Assembly: GCA_900553605.1 (NCBI GenBank)
Contig: USDX01000008.1
Coordinates: forward strand, 1-64,000
DNA: 64,000 nt
Source of the DNA: an uncultured Eggerthella sp.
GTDB taxonomy: Bacteria; Actinomycetota; Coriobacteriia; Coriobacteriales; Eggerthellaceae
Direction of reading: 5' to 3'
This document shows, one piece after another, positions 1 through 9,061 of the stretch. Numbering within the stretch: the stretch's first letter is position 1; every line of letters begins with the position of its first letter. The notes below the pieces were generated by a model. That model worked only from the letters and a program-made list of their open reading frames with translations, ran no database searches and was not told the DNA's origin. The translations under genes and the position numbers were made by a program.

Positions 1-1002
1 AAGGTTATCGACCTTATCCAGCCCTTCATTAAGGGTGGTAAGACCGGTCTGTTCGGCGGTGCAGGCGTTGGTAAGACCGTTATCATTCAGGAGCTCATCA
101 ACAACCTGGCTCAGGAGCATGGTGGTACGTCCGTATTCACCGGCGTTGGCGAGCGTACCCGTGAGGGTACCGACCTGTTCCTGGAAATGACCGATGCAGG
201 CGTTATTAACAAGACCTGCTTGGTTTACGGTCAGATGAATGAGCCTCCGGGAGCTCGTCTTCGCGTCGGCCTGTGCGGCCTGACCGAAGCAGAGTACTTC
301 CGTGACCAGGGTCAGGACGTTCTGCTGTTCATCGACAACATTTTCCGCTTTACCCAGGCAGGTTCTGAGGTATCCGCACTTCTCGGCCGCATGCCTTCCG
401 CAGTAGGCTACCAGCCCACCCTCGCTACCGAGATGGGCGACCTCCAGGAGCGCATTACCTCTACCAAGACCGGTTCTATTACGTCCGTACAGGCCGTATA
501 TGTTCCCGCCGACGACTTGACCGACCCCGCGCCGGCCACGACGTTTACCCACCTCGACGCTAAGACGGTTCTTAATCGTTCCATCGCCGAAATGGGCATC
601 TATCCTGCTGTTGACCCGCTGGAGTCCAGCTCTCGCGCTCTCGATCCCGAGATCGTTGGCGAAGAGCACTACCGCGTTGCTGTTGGCGTTCAGGAGATCC
701 TGCAGAACTACAAGGACCTCCAGGACATCATCGCAATTCTTGGTATGGACGAGCTCACGGAAGATCAGAAGGTCATCGTTAACCGCGCACGTAAGGTGCA
801 GCAGTTCCTCGGCCAGAACTTCCATGTTGCTAAGCAGTTCACTGGCCAGGATGGCGTCTATGTAAAGATGGAGGACACCGTTCGCTCCTTCGACGAGATC
901 CTCAAGGGCAACTGTGACCATATCCCCGAGGTTTGCTTCCGTACTACCGGCTCTATCGAGGATGTTTACGCAGCCTACGAGAAGCTTCAGGCAGAGGAGT
1001 AA
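1..1002 (+). CDS. atpD: F1Fo ATP synthase subunit beta (5' end missing)
   Basis: Catalytic beta subunit of the F1 head, which makes or hydrolyses ATP at the cytoplasmic face of the membrane. The reading frame is open from base 1, so the gene began before the window; roughly the first 130 residues are absent. The P-loop GGAGVGKT is encoded at 55-78, GERTREGTDLF with the catalytic Glu follows, and PSAVGYQPTLATEMG and VDPLESSSRALDP are family signatures. It ends with TAA and is followed three bases later by atpC, as in standard atp operons. Identification is secure. Confidence 0.98.
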   Translation, partial: KVIDLIQPFIKGGKTGLFGGAGVGKTVIIQELINNLAQEHGGTSVFTGVGERTREGTDLFLEMTDAGVINKTCLVYGQMNEPPGARLRVGLCGLTEAEYFRDQGQDVLLFIDNIFRFTQAGSEVSALLGRMPSAVGYQPTLATEMGDLQERITSTKTGSITSVQAVYVPADDLTDPAPATTFTHLDAKTVLNRSIAEMGIYPAVDPLESSSRALDPEIVGEEHYRVAVGVQEILQNYKDLQDIIAILGMDELTEDQKVIVNRARKVQQFLGQNFHVAKQFTGQDGVYVKMEDTVRSFDEILKGNCDHIPEVCFRTTGSIEDVYAAYEKLQAEE

Positions 1003-1005
1003 GTC

Positions 1006-1434
1006 ATGTCGGTGATCAGGTGTGATGTCGTAGCAAAGAACAAGGTGCTCTTCTCAGGTGAGCTCTACAATGTCATGGTTCCCGGCACCGAAGGTGAACT
1101 GGGTATCATGGAAAACCATGAGCCATTTGTATCCGCCCTTAAGGACGGCGTCATCTGGGCCCGCACCCAGCAGGAGGGCGGCGAAGTTTTGAGCGCTGCC
1201 ATCATGGGTGGTTATGTCCAGGTGTTGAAGGACCGCGTCATCGTTATTTGCGACAAGACGCGCCAGATCCAGCGCATCAACGTCGACAGGCTTAAAAAGG
1301 ATATTCCTATGCTTGAAGAGAAGATCGCTAACCTCAGCGAGACGAGCATCGTTTCTCGCTCTCTTCTGACGCGTAAGCTGCGCTGGTGTAAGGTTCAGCT
1401 TGCTGCAAAGGAAAAGGAAGACCTGTACAAGTAA
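1006..1434 (+). CDS. atpC: F1Fo ATP synthase subunit epsilon
   Basis: Epsilon subunit of the F1 central stalk, which couples rotation and inhibits wasteful ATP hydrolysis. The 142-residue product has the usual N-terminal beta-sandwich (ending in MVPGTEGELGI and a GGYVQVLKDRVIVICD stretch) and a helical C-terminal part from about residue 90, normal length for the family. The ATG lies four bases after the atpD stop, so translation is probably coupled. A rho-independent terminator at 1486-1513 closes the atp operon. Confidence 0.95.
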   Translation: MSVIRCDVVAKNKVLFSGELYNVMVPGTEGELGIMENHEPFVSALKDGVIWARTQQEGGEVLSAAIMGGYVQVLKDRVIVICDKTRQIQRINVDRLKKDIPMLEEKIANLSETSIVSRSLLTRKLRWCKVQLAAKEKEDLYK

Positions 1435-1485
1435 GGATCATCCACGATTACCTTCAGTTGGTTTTTCTGATCTGTGCCAGAATCG

Positions 1486-1513
1486 AAAGGCGACCCTACG
1501 GGGTCGCCTTTTT
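1486..1513 (+). terminator. Rho-independent terminator of the atp operon
   Basis: An 11-bp stem (AAAGGCGACCC paired with GGGTCGCCTTT, loop TACG) is followed by a T run, about 50 bases after the atpC stop. Confidence 0.9.
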
Positions 1514-1549
1514 GCGTTTGCATGGGCACGGGCGGGTGTCGAAGCCACC

Positions 1550-1690
1550 TGATCGGGGGGCGAGCGCTCCATCTGCATCTCGCGGCACTTCGCGTAGCAG
1601 TCGAAGCCGTCTGATCGGGGCAGACGGCCATCCGAGGCGCCTGATCGGGAGGCAGACGGCCATCTGGAGGTGCCCGATCGGCGGCCCCTC
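1550..1690. repeat. Imperfect direct repeats with CTGATCGGG core
   Basis: The core (C/T)CTGATCGGG recurs at the start of three successive segments and is degenerate in a fourth. Two neighbouring segments share CAGACGGCCATC followed by an (A/G)AGG-type tail. Spacing is irregular, about 30 to 65 bases. No coding function is apparent. Confidence 0.5.
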
Positions 1691-1822
1691 GGGGCTTGCC
1701 CGTACCGTAGGCATTGTGCCGAATGATCGCCACTGAAGTTTATCGACGGGTCATCTCAGACCGTAATATGTGTCAGGGGCGGGCGATCTGGTGTTGGCGA
1801 TTTGCGCGGTTAGGTGAGACCG

Positions 1823-2044
1823 GTTGGCAAGATATGCGCGCTATGTATGATTTGGAGGCCTCGGACGGGATTAGGGGTCCTTCCTGGCAAGAATTTCACG
1901 TAGTGTATTCCTGGCTAGCGGTTTGTAGGGCATTTTGGATACACCGCGCGCGAATCTTGCCAAAACCATCTAATTTTGGATACATAGTGGCGATATGTTG
2001 CCATGAAGGGGCGTTTTTTCTGTCCGAGGCTCCTTTGGGGATGC
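1823..2044. repeat. Dispersed GGCAAGAT-type repeat, copies shared with the 46-kb gap
   Basis: Bases 1974-2044 are an inverted copy of 46079-46149: by hand alignment 61 of 71 positions agree without gaps. Bases 1881-1921 resemble part of the direct repeat at 46001-46094 and 46518-46613 (TTCCTGGCAAG, then GTAGTGTATTCCT and GCGG). A further GGCAAGATAT..TATGTATGA copy lies at about 1823-1857. The family is intergenic only in this window and carries no ORF. Confidence 0.75.
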
Positions 2045-2096
2045 TTCAAGTGAAAATCTTGCCGCGGTTGGATGGTGGGGAAAGCTTTAGGCGAAT

Positions 2097-2235
2097 ATCT
2101 TGCCATTGCTGACCGGTGGAGAACGCATCACGGAGAAATCTTGCCATCGCTGCCCAGCGGAGAACGCATCGCGGGGGAAATCTTGCCATTGTCGATCAGC
2201 GGAGAATGCGTCACGAAGAAATATTCCCATCGTTG
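2097..2235. repeat. 41-42-bp tandem repeat, about 3.3 units
   Basis: Units begin at 2097, 2138, 2180 and (degenerate) 2221. Each starts with ATCTTGCCAT and carries CAGCGGAGAACGCATC-like sequence. The ATCTTGCC start is the reverse complement of the GGCAAGAT core of the dispersed family, so the array may derive from it. Confidence 0.75.
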
Positions 2236-2469
2236 AGCACTTTGAGATGCGCCTTAGCGGAATACAGCGGCAGCCATCGCGACCTCTGAGATTTGCCTTA
2301 GTGAAATAGCGCGGCAACCGTCGCCGAACGCTTTGGGATGCACGTTGGCGAAATGATGCTGCAGCCATCCCCCCCCCAGCAGCAGCGAGCCTCAACCAGC
2401 GAAGGCGGGCCCGCATCCCAGGATTAAACTCTCGGCGCGCGGGTGCGCCCTCTCGTGGGGGTGTGCACT

Positions 2470-2597
2470 CTCGCGCGAGTGCGCCTTCGCGTGCTTGTGC
2501 CCCCCCTCGCGCGGGTGCGCCTTCGCGTGCTTGCGACCCCTCGCGCGGGTGCGCCTTCGGATGCTTGCACCCTCTTGCGCGTTTGTATCCCCTCGCG
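2470..2597. repeat. 34-36-bp GC-rich tandem repeat
   Basis: Units start at 2470, 2506, 2540 and 2574, with a truncated one at 2592. The consensus begins CTCGCGCGGGTGCGCCTTCG and continues with GTGCTTG. Overlapping open frames are low-complexity Arg/Ala/His strings with no start signal, so this is read as non-coding. Confidence 0.75.
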
Positions 2598-2766
2598 TTT
2601 CTGCCATTTCGGCCCTGAGGACTTTCCCGTTTCTCTATCCTTGTGCGTTAATCGAACAAGAACTGTTGTTTTGATTGCAAGTCTGCCATTTTTGGCATTC
2701 GATGGCACAATAAAGAACGATAAGTATTTCGAGGTTGCGCATTCGCGCACAGCATAGGAGACGTAC

Positions 2767-5700
2767 ATGGCATTTGCTCATCTACACTGCCACACTGAGT
2801 ATTCTTTGCTAGACGGTGCTACCCACATCTACGACATGGTTAAGCGCGCAGCCGATTTGGATATGCCAGCCGTGGCTATCACCGACCATGGTGTTATGTC
2901 TGGCGTTCCGGAGCTCGACGAAGCTTGCCGCAAGGTCAAAAAAGAAACCGGCAAGTGGGTTAAGCCTATTTTTGGCTGTGAGATCTACTTCACCACCGAC
3001 AGCGAACTGAAGAAGCAAAAGCAAAAGCTTCATCACATGATCCTTCTGGCAAAGAACAATGCGGGTTACCACAACCTGTTGAAACTGGTCAGCGAATCGC
3101 ACGTAGACAATTTCTATTATCGTCCGCGCACAACATTCGAGATGCTCCAGAAGTATTCTGAGGGCATTATCGCTACCAGTGCGTGCATCGCAGGTATTAT
3201 TCCTCGCTGCATCGATGACGGGGCGTTTGCCGAGGCCAAGGAGTGGGCGCAGAAATTTGCTGCACTCTACGAGCCCGGTGATTTTTATATCGAGCTTCAG
3301 GATCAGGGCATCACCACCAATGCGGGCATGTCCCAGTACGAAATGAACTGCAAGCTTACCCAGCTTGCTCGCGAGCTAGGCCTGCAAACTATTGCCACCA
3401 ACGACTTCCATTACCTTACGCAGGAAGACGCAATGGCGCAGGACGTTATGCTCTGCATCGGCACCAACGCCACGATCACTCAGGAAAAGCGCTTCAAGTT
3501 CCCGAATGACCAGTTCTACATGAAGACCGAAGAAGAGATGCGCCAAGCGCTGAAAGACTTCCCTGAGGCGTGCGACAACACGGTTCTGCTCGCCGAAAAG
3601 TGCAATGTGGAACTGGAGCGAGACGAAATTCTCCCACGTTTTCCGTTGCCCGAAGGCTATACCGAAGAAATGCTCTTCCGCGAAGAGATCGAAAAGGGCC
3701 TCGAGCATCGCTATGGACCCGATTGGCGCAATGTCGTTATTGCCGACAACACCGGCAAGGAAAAGTCGGTTCTGGAACAGTACGAATACGAAGCCGACAT
3801 CATCGTTCAGCAGGGCTTCCCGGCTTACTTCCTTATCGTTCAGGAGTATATCCGCTGGGCTCGTGAAAATGGCATCGGCGTAGGTCCCGGTCGTGGTTCT
3901 GCAGCAGGATCGCTCTGCACGTACGCTATGGGTATCACCGACCTTGACCCCATCAAGAACGGCTTGATGTTCGAACGCTTCCTCAACCCCGAACGTGTTG
4001 AGATGCCCGATATCGACGTCGACTTCGACGATCAGCATCGTCAGGATGTTATCGAGCATATTCGCGAATTCTACGGCGAAGACCATGTTGCGGGCGTTAT
4101 CACGTTCGGCAAGTTGCAGGCAAAAAACGCTGTGCGCGATGCTGCGCGTGTTTTGGACTACCCCTATGCTGTGGGTGACCGTATCTGCAAACTTATTGGT
4201 GGAGAGCTGGGCATCACCATCAATGGTGCGCTCGAGACCAATCCCGACCTGAAAAAAGCCTACGATACTGAAGAAGATGTAAAGCGCGTTATTGACGCCG
4301 CAAAGTCTATCGAGGGCCATGTGCGTGGTGAAGGCGTGCACGCGTGCGCAACTATCATTTGCCGCGACCCCATGAGCGATCATGTCCCCATGAAGCGCGA
4401 TACCAAGGGCGGCGGCATCATCACCCAGTACGACGGTCACTATACGCCTGACCTGGGTCTGCTAAAGATGGACTTCCTTGGCCTGCGTACCTTGGGCGTG
4501 CTTTCGCGTGCCTGCAACAACATTGAGGCAACCACGGGCGAAAAGCTTCTTCCGGAAGAAATCCCCATTGAAGATGATCGTGCGTTTGCCCTGATGCGTG
4601 GCGAGCTTCGCAAGAACGGAATGCCCCTTAACATGGATGGTTTGTTCCAGGTTGAAGGCGCGCTGTATGTGAGCTTGTTTGCGCAGATTCCGCCAGAGCG
4701 CTTTTCTGACGTTGTGGCTTCCATCGCACTTAACCGCCCGGGCCCGCTTGAGTCTGGCATGGTCGAAGACTATGTAAAGGTGGTACAAGGTAAGAGCCCC
4801 GTCCACTATTACGACGATCGTCTGCGTCCTATCCTGGAAGAAACCTACGGCACGATGGTGTACCAGGAACAGATCATGCAGGTGTCCATGGTAATGAGCG
4901 GTTTTTCTGCTGGTAAGGCAGATAAGCTGCGTAAAGCAATGGGTAAGAAGAAGCTCGATGTTATGCGCGAGCTTCAAGAAGACTGGAACAATGGCGCAGT
5001 AGAAAACGGCTATTCGCTCGACATCGCTAAAGAAATTTGGGAAGACGCCGAGAAGTTCGCAAAGTACGCGTTCAATAAATCGCACTCTGCAGCATATGCG
5101 TTGCTTGTTATGCGTACGGCATACCTGAAGGCGCATTATCCGAACGAGTATATGGCTGCTGTTCTGTCCAGTTACATGGGCAACAACGATCGCCTTATCA
5201 AGTACATTGCGAGCTGCAACCGCAGCGGCATTCCTGTTTTGCCGCCTGATGTTAACTCGTCCAATCTGGAATTCACCCCGCTTGAAGAGGGGATCCGTTT
5301 TGGCTTGGCGGGCGTTCGCGGTGTAGGCGAAAAGGTGGCTCAGTGCATCATCGACGAGCGAGAGAAGAACGGTGAGTTTACTTCGCTGCATGATTTCGTG
5401 AATCGCGTCGACTCTTCGGCTTATAACCGCAAGACGCTTGAGGCATTGGTGAAATCAGGAGCGTTCGATTCTACGGGCTATACTCGCAAGCAGCTGATGC
5501 ATCTTATCGACGAAACGTCTCTCCTTGAAAGCGCGGCGAAGCGCCAGAAGGACAAAGCGGCTGGTCAGCTTGATATGTTTAGCATGTTCTCGGATGTGGA
5601 TGAAAGCTTCAAGGACGATATTCCCGAGCCCGATGGCGTGGAGTGGGATAAGAAGACCTTGCTTGCCTTCGAGAAGGACATCTTGAAGATGTACGTTTCC

Positions 5701-6285
5701 GACCATCCGTTGCGACGCTACGAGAACTACCTTTCGCGTACCATGAAATACACCTTGGGTGAATTGAGCGAGCGAGAGCAGGGCATTAAGTCAGCTACAT
5801 TTGCTGGAATGGTTTCCGAGACGAATGTTCGGCGAACCAAGCGTGGCACCCTGATGGCAAGTTTCACGCTCGAAGATACCTCGGGGCATGTTGAGTGTGT
5901 CTGCTTCAACTACGACAAGTTCAAAGAAGCCATTCAGGAAGATGCGATTATCACCTGCAAGGGTAAGTTCGAAGTAAGCGATCGCGGCAGCCAGATCATC
6001 GTGTATGAAGCTGCTCTACTGGAACTTTCCGACGAAGACGCTAATGTTGCCCCGCTTCAGCTTGAGTTGAGCATCGCGACGCGCGAGCTTGATTCGGTGA
6101 CTTCCGATAAGCTGATGCGTATCCTGAAGGATCATCCAGGAAAAGATCCGGTAGTGCTCTATGTGCGTCAGGCCGACGGACGACGCATGCGCGCCGAGCT
6201 GCCCATGACGGCCGATTCGGGCAATCAGCATTTGAAAGCGCACCTATATGACCTGTTCGGACGCACGGTTTGGAGGGCTTCTTAG
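2767..6285 (+). CDS. dnaE: DNA polymerase III subunit alpha
   Basis: Replicative polymerase catalytic subunit, 1172 residues, normal for the DnaE1 type. The N-terminal PHP domain begins HLHCHTEYSLLDGA. The polymerase palm carries PDIDVDFDD (about residues 412-420) with the catalytic aspartates. Finger and helix-hairpin-helix regions follow. QLDMF near residue 933 matches the beta-clamp binding motif. An OB-fold domain lies in the last 200 residues. The ATG is preceded by TAGGAG. The stop overlaps the truA start by one base, so the two genes are probably translated together. A fully intact copy. Confidence 0.97.
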   Translation: MAFAHLHCHTEYSLLDGATHIYDMVKRAADLDMPAVAITDHGVMSGVPELDEACRKVKKETGKWVKPIFGCEIYFTTDSELKKQKQKLHHMILLAKNNAGYHNLLKLVSESHVDNFYYRPRTTFEMLQKYSEGIIATSACIAGIIPRCIDDGAFAEAKEWAQKFAALYEPGDFYIELQDQGITTNAGMSQYEMNCKLTQLARELGLQTIATNDFHYLTQEDAMAQDVMLCIGTNATITQEKRFKFPNDQFYMKTEEEMRQALKDFPEACDNTVLLAEKCNVELERDEILPRFPLPEGYTEEMLFREEIEKGLEHRYGPDWRNVVIADNTGKEKSVLEQYEYEADIIVQQGFPAYFLIVQEYIRWARENGIGVGPGRGSAAGSLCTYAMGITDLDPIKNGLMFERFLNPERVEMPDIDVDFDDQHRQDVIEHIREFYGEDHVAGVITFGKLQAKNAVRDAARVLDYPYAVGDRICKLIGGELGITINGALETNPDLKKAYDTEEDVKRVIDAAKSIEGHVRGEGVHACATIICRDPMSDHVPMKRDTKGGGIITQYDGHYTPDLGLLKMDFLGLRTLGVLSRACNNIEATTGEKLLPEEIPIEDDRAFALMRGELRKNGMPLNMDGLFQVEGALYVSLFAQIPPERFSDVVASIALNRPGPLESGMVEDYVKVVQGKSPVHYYDDRLRPILEETYGTMVYQEQIMQVSMVMSGFSAGKADKLRKAMGKKKLDVMRELQEDWNNGAVENGYSLDIAKEIWEDAEKFAKYAFNKSHSAAYALLVMRTAYLKAHYPNEYMAAVLSSYMGNNDRLIKYIASCNRSGIPVLPPDVNSSNLEFTPLEEGIRFGLAGVRGVGEKVAQCIIDEREKNGEFTSLHDFVNRVDSSAYNRKTLEALVKSGAFDSTGYTRKQLMHLIDETSLLESAAKRQKDKAAGQLDMFSMFSDVDESFKDDIPEPDGVEWDKKTLLAFEKDILKMYVSDHPLRRYENYLSRTMKYTLGELSEREQGIKSATFAGMVSETNVRRTKRGTLMASFTLEDTSGHVECVCFNYDKFKEAIQEDAIITCKGKFEVSDRGSQIIVYEAALLELSDEDANVAPLQLELSIATRELDSVTSDKLMRILKDHPGKDPVVLYVRQADGRRMRAELPMTADSGNQHLKAHLYDLFGRTVWRAS

Positions 6286-7139
6286 TGGAACCCGGCAACA
6301 ACGGCAATGCAATACAGAAGGAGAAGGCAACCGAAGAGGGGAAGGGCGAGGCGATCCTTTCCCTTTTGGTTTCGTACAACGGAGAGCCCTTTGCCGGTTT
6401 TGCGCGACAGCCCGGCCAGCTTACGGTGCAAGGAAGCATCGAAGAGGCGCTGGGGCTGGTGTTCCGTCGCCCTATCGAAACGGTATGCGCGGGACGCACC
6501 GATTCGGGCGTTCATGCGCGTGGTCAGGTGGTGAGCTTTTCTCTTTCGGAAGAAGAACTTGCTTGTCGCAGCGAGTTCAAATTGCTGCGATCTCTGAACG
6601 CTCTGACCCATGAGGATATTTCCGTTAAGTCGGTGCGCCGCCAAGCAAACGATTTCTCGGCGCGCTTTTCCTGCACGGTGCGCGAATACAAGTACTTCAT
6701 CTGTACCGATGCTTACAAACCTCTTCTGATGAAGGGGTTCTGTTGGCATATTCCCAAAGAGCTCGATCTTGAAGCCATGCGTGTAGCGGCTGCTTACTTG
6801 ATAGGCGAACACGACTTCAAGAGCTTCTGCATGGCGGCATCCGCTGAAGGTAAGTCAACCATGCGCAATGTGTTCAGCATCGACGTTTCGTGCGGAGATG
6901 CGTGGGGTGAAAACCTGGTGGTTATCACGGTGAAGGGCAATGCCTTTCTCCACTCGATGGTGCGCACCATTGTGGGTACGCTGGTGGCGGTTGGCCTTGG
7001 GCGGCGCAGGCCGGAATGGATCGCAGAGGTGCTCGAGGCGCGCAATCGCGCGGCGGCGGGCGAAAACGCGCCGGCGCAGGGCTTGGTGTTCTGGAACGTC
7101 AGCTACGAAGGTGAGCGCGTGCATGACCCACTGAAGTGA
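6285..7139 (+). CDS. truA: tRNA pseudouridine(38-40) synthase
   Basis: Converts uridines 38-40 in the tRNA anticodon stem-loop to pseudouridine. The product has 284 residues with the catalytic Asp in CAGRTDSGVHARGQ. The start is taken as the GTG at 6285, whose first base is the last base of the dnaE TAG stop, because GGAGG lies eight bases upstream at 6272-6276; an in-frame TTG at 6270 would place that site inside the gene. The N-terminal 25 residues are charged and variable. Operon with dnaE by overlap. A GC-rich hairpin follows at 7163-7181. Confidence 0.93.
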   Translation: MEPGNNGNAIQKEKATEEGKGEAILSLLVSYNGEPFAGFARQPGQLTVQGSIEEALGLVFRRPIETVCAGRTDSGVHARGQVVSFSLSEEELACRSEFKLLRSLNALTHEDISVKSVRRQANDFSARFSCTVREYKYFICTDAYKPLLMKGFCWHIPKELDLEAMRVAAAYLIGEHDFKSFCMAASAEGKSTMRNVFSIDVSCGDAWGENLVVITVKGNAFLHSMVRTIVGTLVAVGLGRRRPEWIAEVLEARNRAAAGENAPAQGLVFWNVSYEGERVHDPLK

Positions 7140-7162
7140 ACGTTCTGACGAGAGGGCGGTAA

Positions 7163-7181
7163 GGCGCCATTGCATGGCGCC
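7163..7181. terminator. Hairpin after truA
   Basis: A perfect 8-bp GC-rich stem (GGCGCCAT, loop TGC, ATGGCGCC) starts 23 bases after the truA stop. No T run follows, so it may be an RNA-stabilising or weak termination structure. Confidence 0.45.
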
Positions 7182-7352
7182 GTTAATGTGCCAAGGACGC
7201 CGTCCGTCCTTCTCTCAAAACCTCTATAAACGTTTACGCTATAGTAGCCACTATTACAATCATGTTTCATAAGTGTCTAAGGCGCATAGCGGCGCCTGGT
7301 GGGCGTAAAGCCCATGTATGATTCCCGCATGCGCGGGATAGAAGGAGAGTGT

Positions 7353-8747
7353 ATGTCAACCTCAACCGAGTCTGCTCAGTTGGCCGGTCGAGCCTCCTGG
7401 TCGGGCAAACTGGCGTTTGTTCTTTCGGCGGCAGCATCAGCTGTTGGCCTGGGAGCGATGTGGCGCTTCCCGTATTTGGCAGCCAAGTACGGCGGCGGCA
7501 TGTTCCTGTTTGTATATTTGGTCTTGGTATTCACCATCGGCATTTCTTTGCTGCTTTTGGAAAATGCTCTTGGTCGTAAAACGGGACAGAGCGCTATCGG
7601 TGCCTTCAAGGCGTTCGGCAAGAAGTTTACGTTCATCGGCGTTCTTATGTCTGCCGTGCCGTTCATCATCGTGCCGTACTACTGCGTAATCGGTGGCTGG
7701 GTAACGAAGTATCTTGCCGCATATGCAGGCGGCGAAGCAGGTGCCCTTATCGACGGTGGCACGTACTTCACGAACTTCATCGGCAATGGCCCTGAAAGCA
7801 TCCTGTTCATGCTTATCTTCATGGTCATCACCTATTTCATCGTTGGTCTGGGCGTTAACAATGGCCTCGAGAAGGCAAACTTCATCATGATGCCCGCGCT
7901 TATCGTTGTAGCAGCAATTCTTGCGGTATATGCGCTTACCATGCCTGGGGCAATCGACGGCCTTGCTTTCTACCTCGTTCCCGACTTCAGCAAATTCTCT
8001 CCCGAGCTGGTAATTGCGGCATTGGGGCAGACGTTCTTCACGCTTTCGCTGGCAATGGGCATTATGGTTACCTACGGCTCCTACCTCGATAAGGCAACCA
8101 AGCTCACTTCCAGCGTTGCCCAGATCGCGGGTTCGACGTTCGGCGTTTCGCTTCTCGCTGGCTTCATGATCATTCCTGCAACGTTTGCCGCTATGGGCTC
8201 TGGCGAAGCGGTTGCTCAAAACTCCGGCCCCTCCCTTATGTTTATCATTTTGCCCCAGGTATTCGAGGGCATGGGCAGCTTTGCCCCCGTTGTAGGCGTT
8301 GGCTTCTTTGTCTTGGTTTTGTTTGCGGCTCTTACCAGTGCTCTTTCTTTAGTGGAAACCTGCACTTCCATCATTCAGGACGCAACCCATTGCTCTCGCG
8401 GTAAAGCCCTCGCCACGGTAATCGTGTGGACTACGCTTATGGGCCTCCTTGTTACTTTGGGATATAGCTCCCTTTCGTTCATTGAGCCTCTGGGCGCGGG
8501 AACCTCTATCCTCGACTTCCTCGACTTCATCTCCAATTCGGTAATGATGCCTATTGTGGCATTGCTGACCTGCATCTTCATTGGCTGGATCGTTGGCCCG
8601 AAGATGATCGAAGAAGAAGTTATGCTTTCCTCTCGGTTCAGGCTGCGTAAGGTTTGGGTCTTCGTGATCAAGTACCTTGCCCCCGTTGCGCTGGTGGTTA
8701 TCCTGGTGGCCTACGTGGCACAGACCTTCGGCTTCTTCAGCATGTAA
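7353..8747 (+). CDS. Sodium-dependent amino-acid/neurotransmitter-type symporter (SNF family)
   Basis: Predicted Na+-coupled importer of the SLC6/SNF family (PF00209), probably for an amino acid; the substrate cannot be read from the sequence. The 464-residue protein begins with the family signature SAAASAVGLGAMWRFPY in the unwound first transmembrane helix. It has about 11-12 hydrophobic segments, like bacterial MhsT/Tyt1. The ATG at 7353 is chosen because AGGAG lies just upstream; a longer frame from 7299 would run through a hairpin-rich leader. Its TAA stop is also the start of a repeat element half (8746-8782). Confidence 0.9.
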   Translation: MSTSTESAQLAGRASWSGKLAFVLSAAASAVGLGAMWRFPYLAAKYGGGMFLFVYLVLVFTIGISLLLLENALGRKTGQSAIGAFKAFGKKFTFIGVLMSAVPFIIVPYYCVIGGWVTKYLAAYAGGEAGALIDGGTYFTNFIGNGPESILFMLIFMVITYFIVGLGVNNGLEKANFIMMPALIVVAAILAVYALTMPGAIDGLAFYLVPDFSKFSPELVIAALGQTFFTLSLAMGIMVTYGSYLDKATKLTSSVAQIAGSTFGVSLLAGFMIIPATFAAMGSGEAVAQNSGPSLMFIILPQVFEGMGSFAPVVGVGFFVLVLFAALTSALSLVETCTSIIQDATHCSRGKALATVIVWTTLMGLLVTLGYSSLSFIEPLGAGTSILDFLDFISNSVMMPIVALLTCIFIGWIVGPKMIEEEVMLSSRFRLRKVWVFVIKYLAPVALVVILVAYVAQTFGFFSM

Positions 8748-8782
8748 GTGGGAATATAGGGACAGGTCCCGTTTTCCCACTT
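8746..8782. repeat. Half copy of composite palindromic element
   Basis: One arm of the family described at 8828-8962: AAGTGGGAATATAGGGAC, then AGGTCCC and TTCCCACTT. The arm is itself a dyad (AAGTGGGAA with TTCCCACTT around GGGAC/GTCCC). Its first two bases are the last two of the symporter TAA stop codon. Confidence 0.85.
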
Positions 8783-8827
8783 TGGGAATCGGCGGCCCTT
8801 CCCGCATTGCCCTCGCCTTGTTTCCGG

Positions 8828-8962
8828 AAGTGGGAATATAGGGGCGGGTCCCGTTTTCCCGCCTGGTAAACAGAGCCCTGCTTGCAACTAATTGCGCAAG
8901 CAGGGCTTTTTCTTTGCGTGGCATTTCTGGGTGGGAAAATGGGACCTGTCCCTATATTCCCA
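8828..8962. repeat. Complete composite palindromic element, copy 1
   Basis: Structure: left arm 8828-8863 (GTGGGAATATAGGG..), a core hairpin at 8874-8907 with a 12-bp stem AGCCCTGCTTGC/GCAAGCAGGGCT followed by T-rich sequence, and right arm 8931-8962, an inverted copy of the left arm. The core looks like a rho-independent terminator for the symporter gene. No ORF inside. Other complete copies are at 11441-11574 and 29942-30070. Confidence 0.85.
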
Positions 8963-9061
8963 GTCGTTGAGGCTGCACGACTTATGCCCCTTTCGGGTGT
9001 TCTCTTTTTGGGTGGTATGATGGAATGCGTACAAAAATGAGAACCCTATCAAGGAGCAAAC

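Larger units (their letters stand above)
1514..2766. other. 1.25-kb non-coding, repeat-filled gap between atpC and dnaE
   Basis: No open frame here has a ribosome binding site or a protein-like composition. The gap is a mosaic of repeats: imperfect direct repeats built on CTGATCGGG..CAGACGGCCATC (about 1550-1690), the dispersed GGCAAGAT family (1823-2100), a 41-42-bp tandem array (2097-2235), a run of nine C residues (2369-2377) and a 34-36-bp GC-rich tandem array (2470-2597). The last 150 bases should hold the dnaE promoter, but no convincing pair of hexamers was identified. Confidence 0.7.

Noticed and set aside
1714..2112. 132-codon frame in the atpC-dnaE gap
   Set aside because: The frame crosses several repeat families and has no start signal or protein-like pattern.
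2097..2600. Regular direct repeats that could suggest a CRISPR array
   Set aside because: Units are contiguous and degenerate along their whole length. There are no conserved repeats separated by unique spacers and no cas genes nearby. The same holds for 30748-30914, 44404-44680 and 45698-45860.
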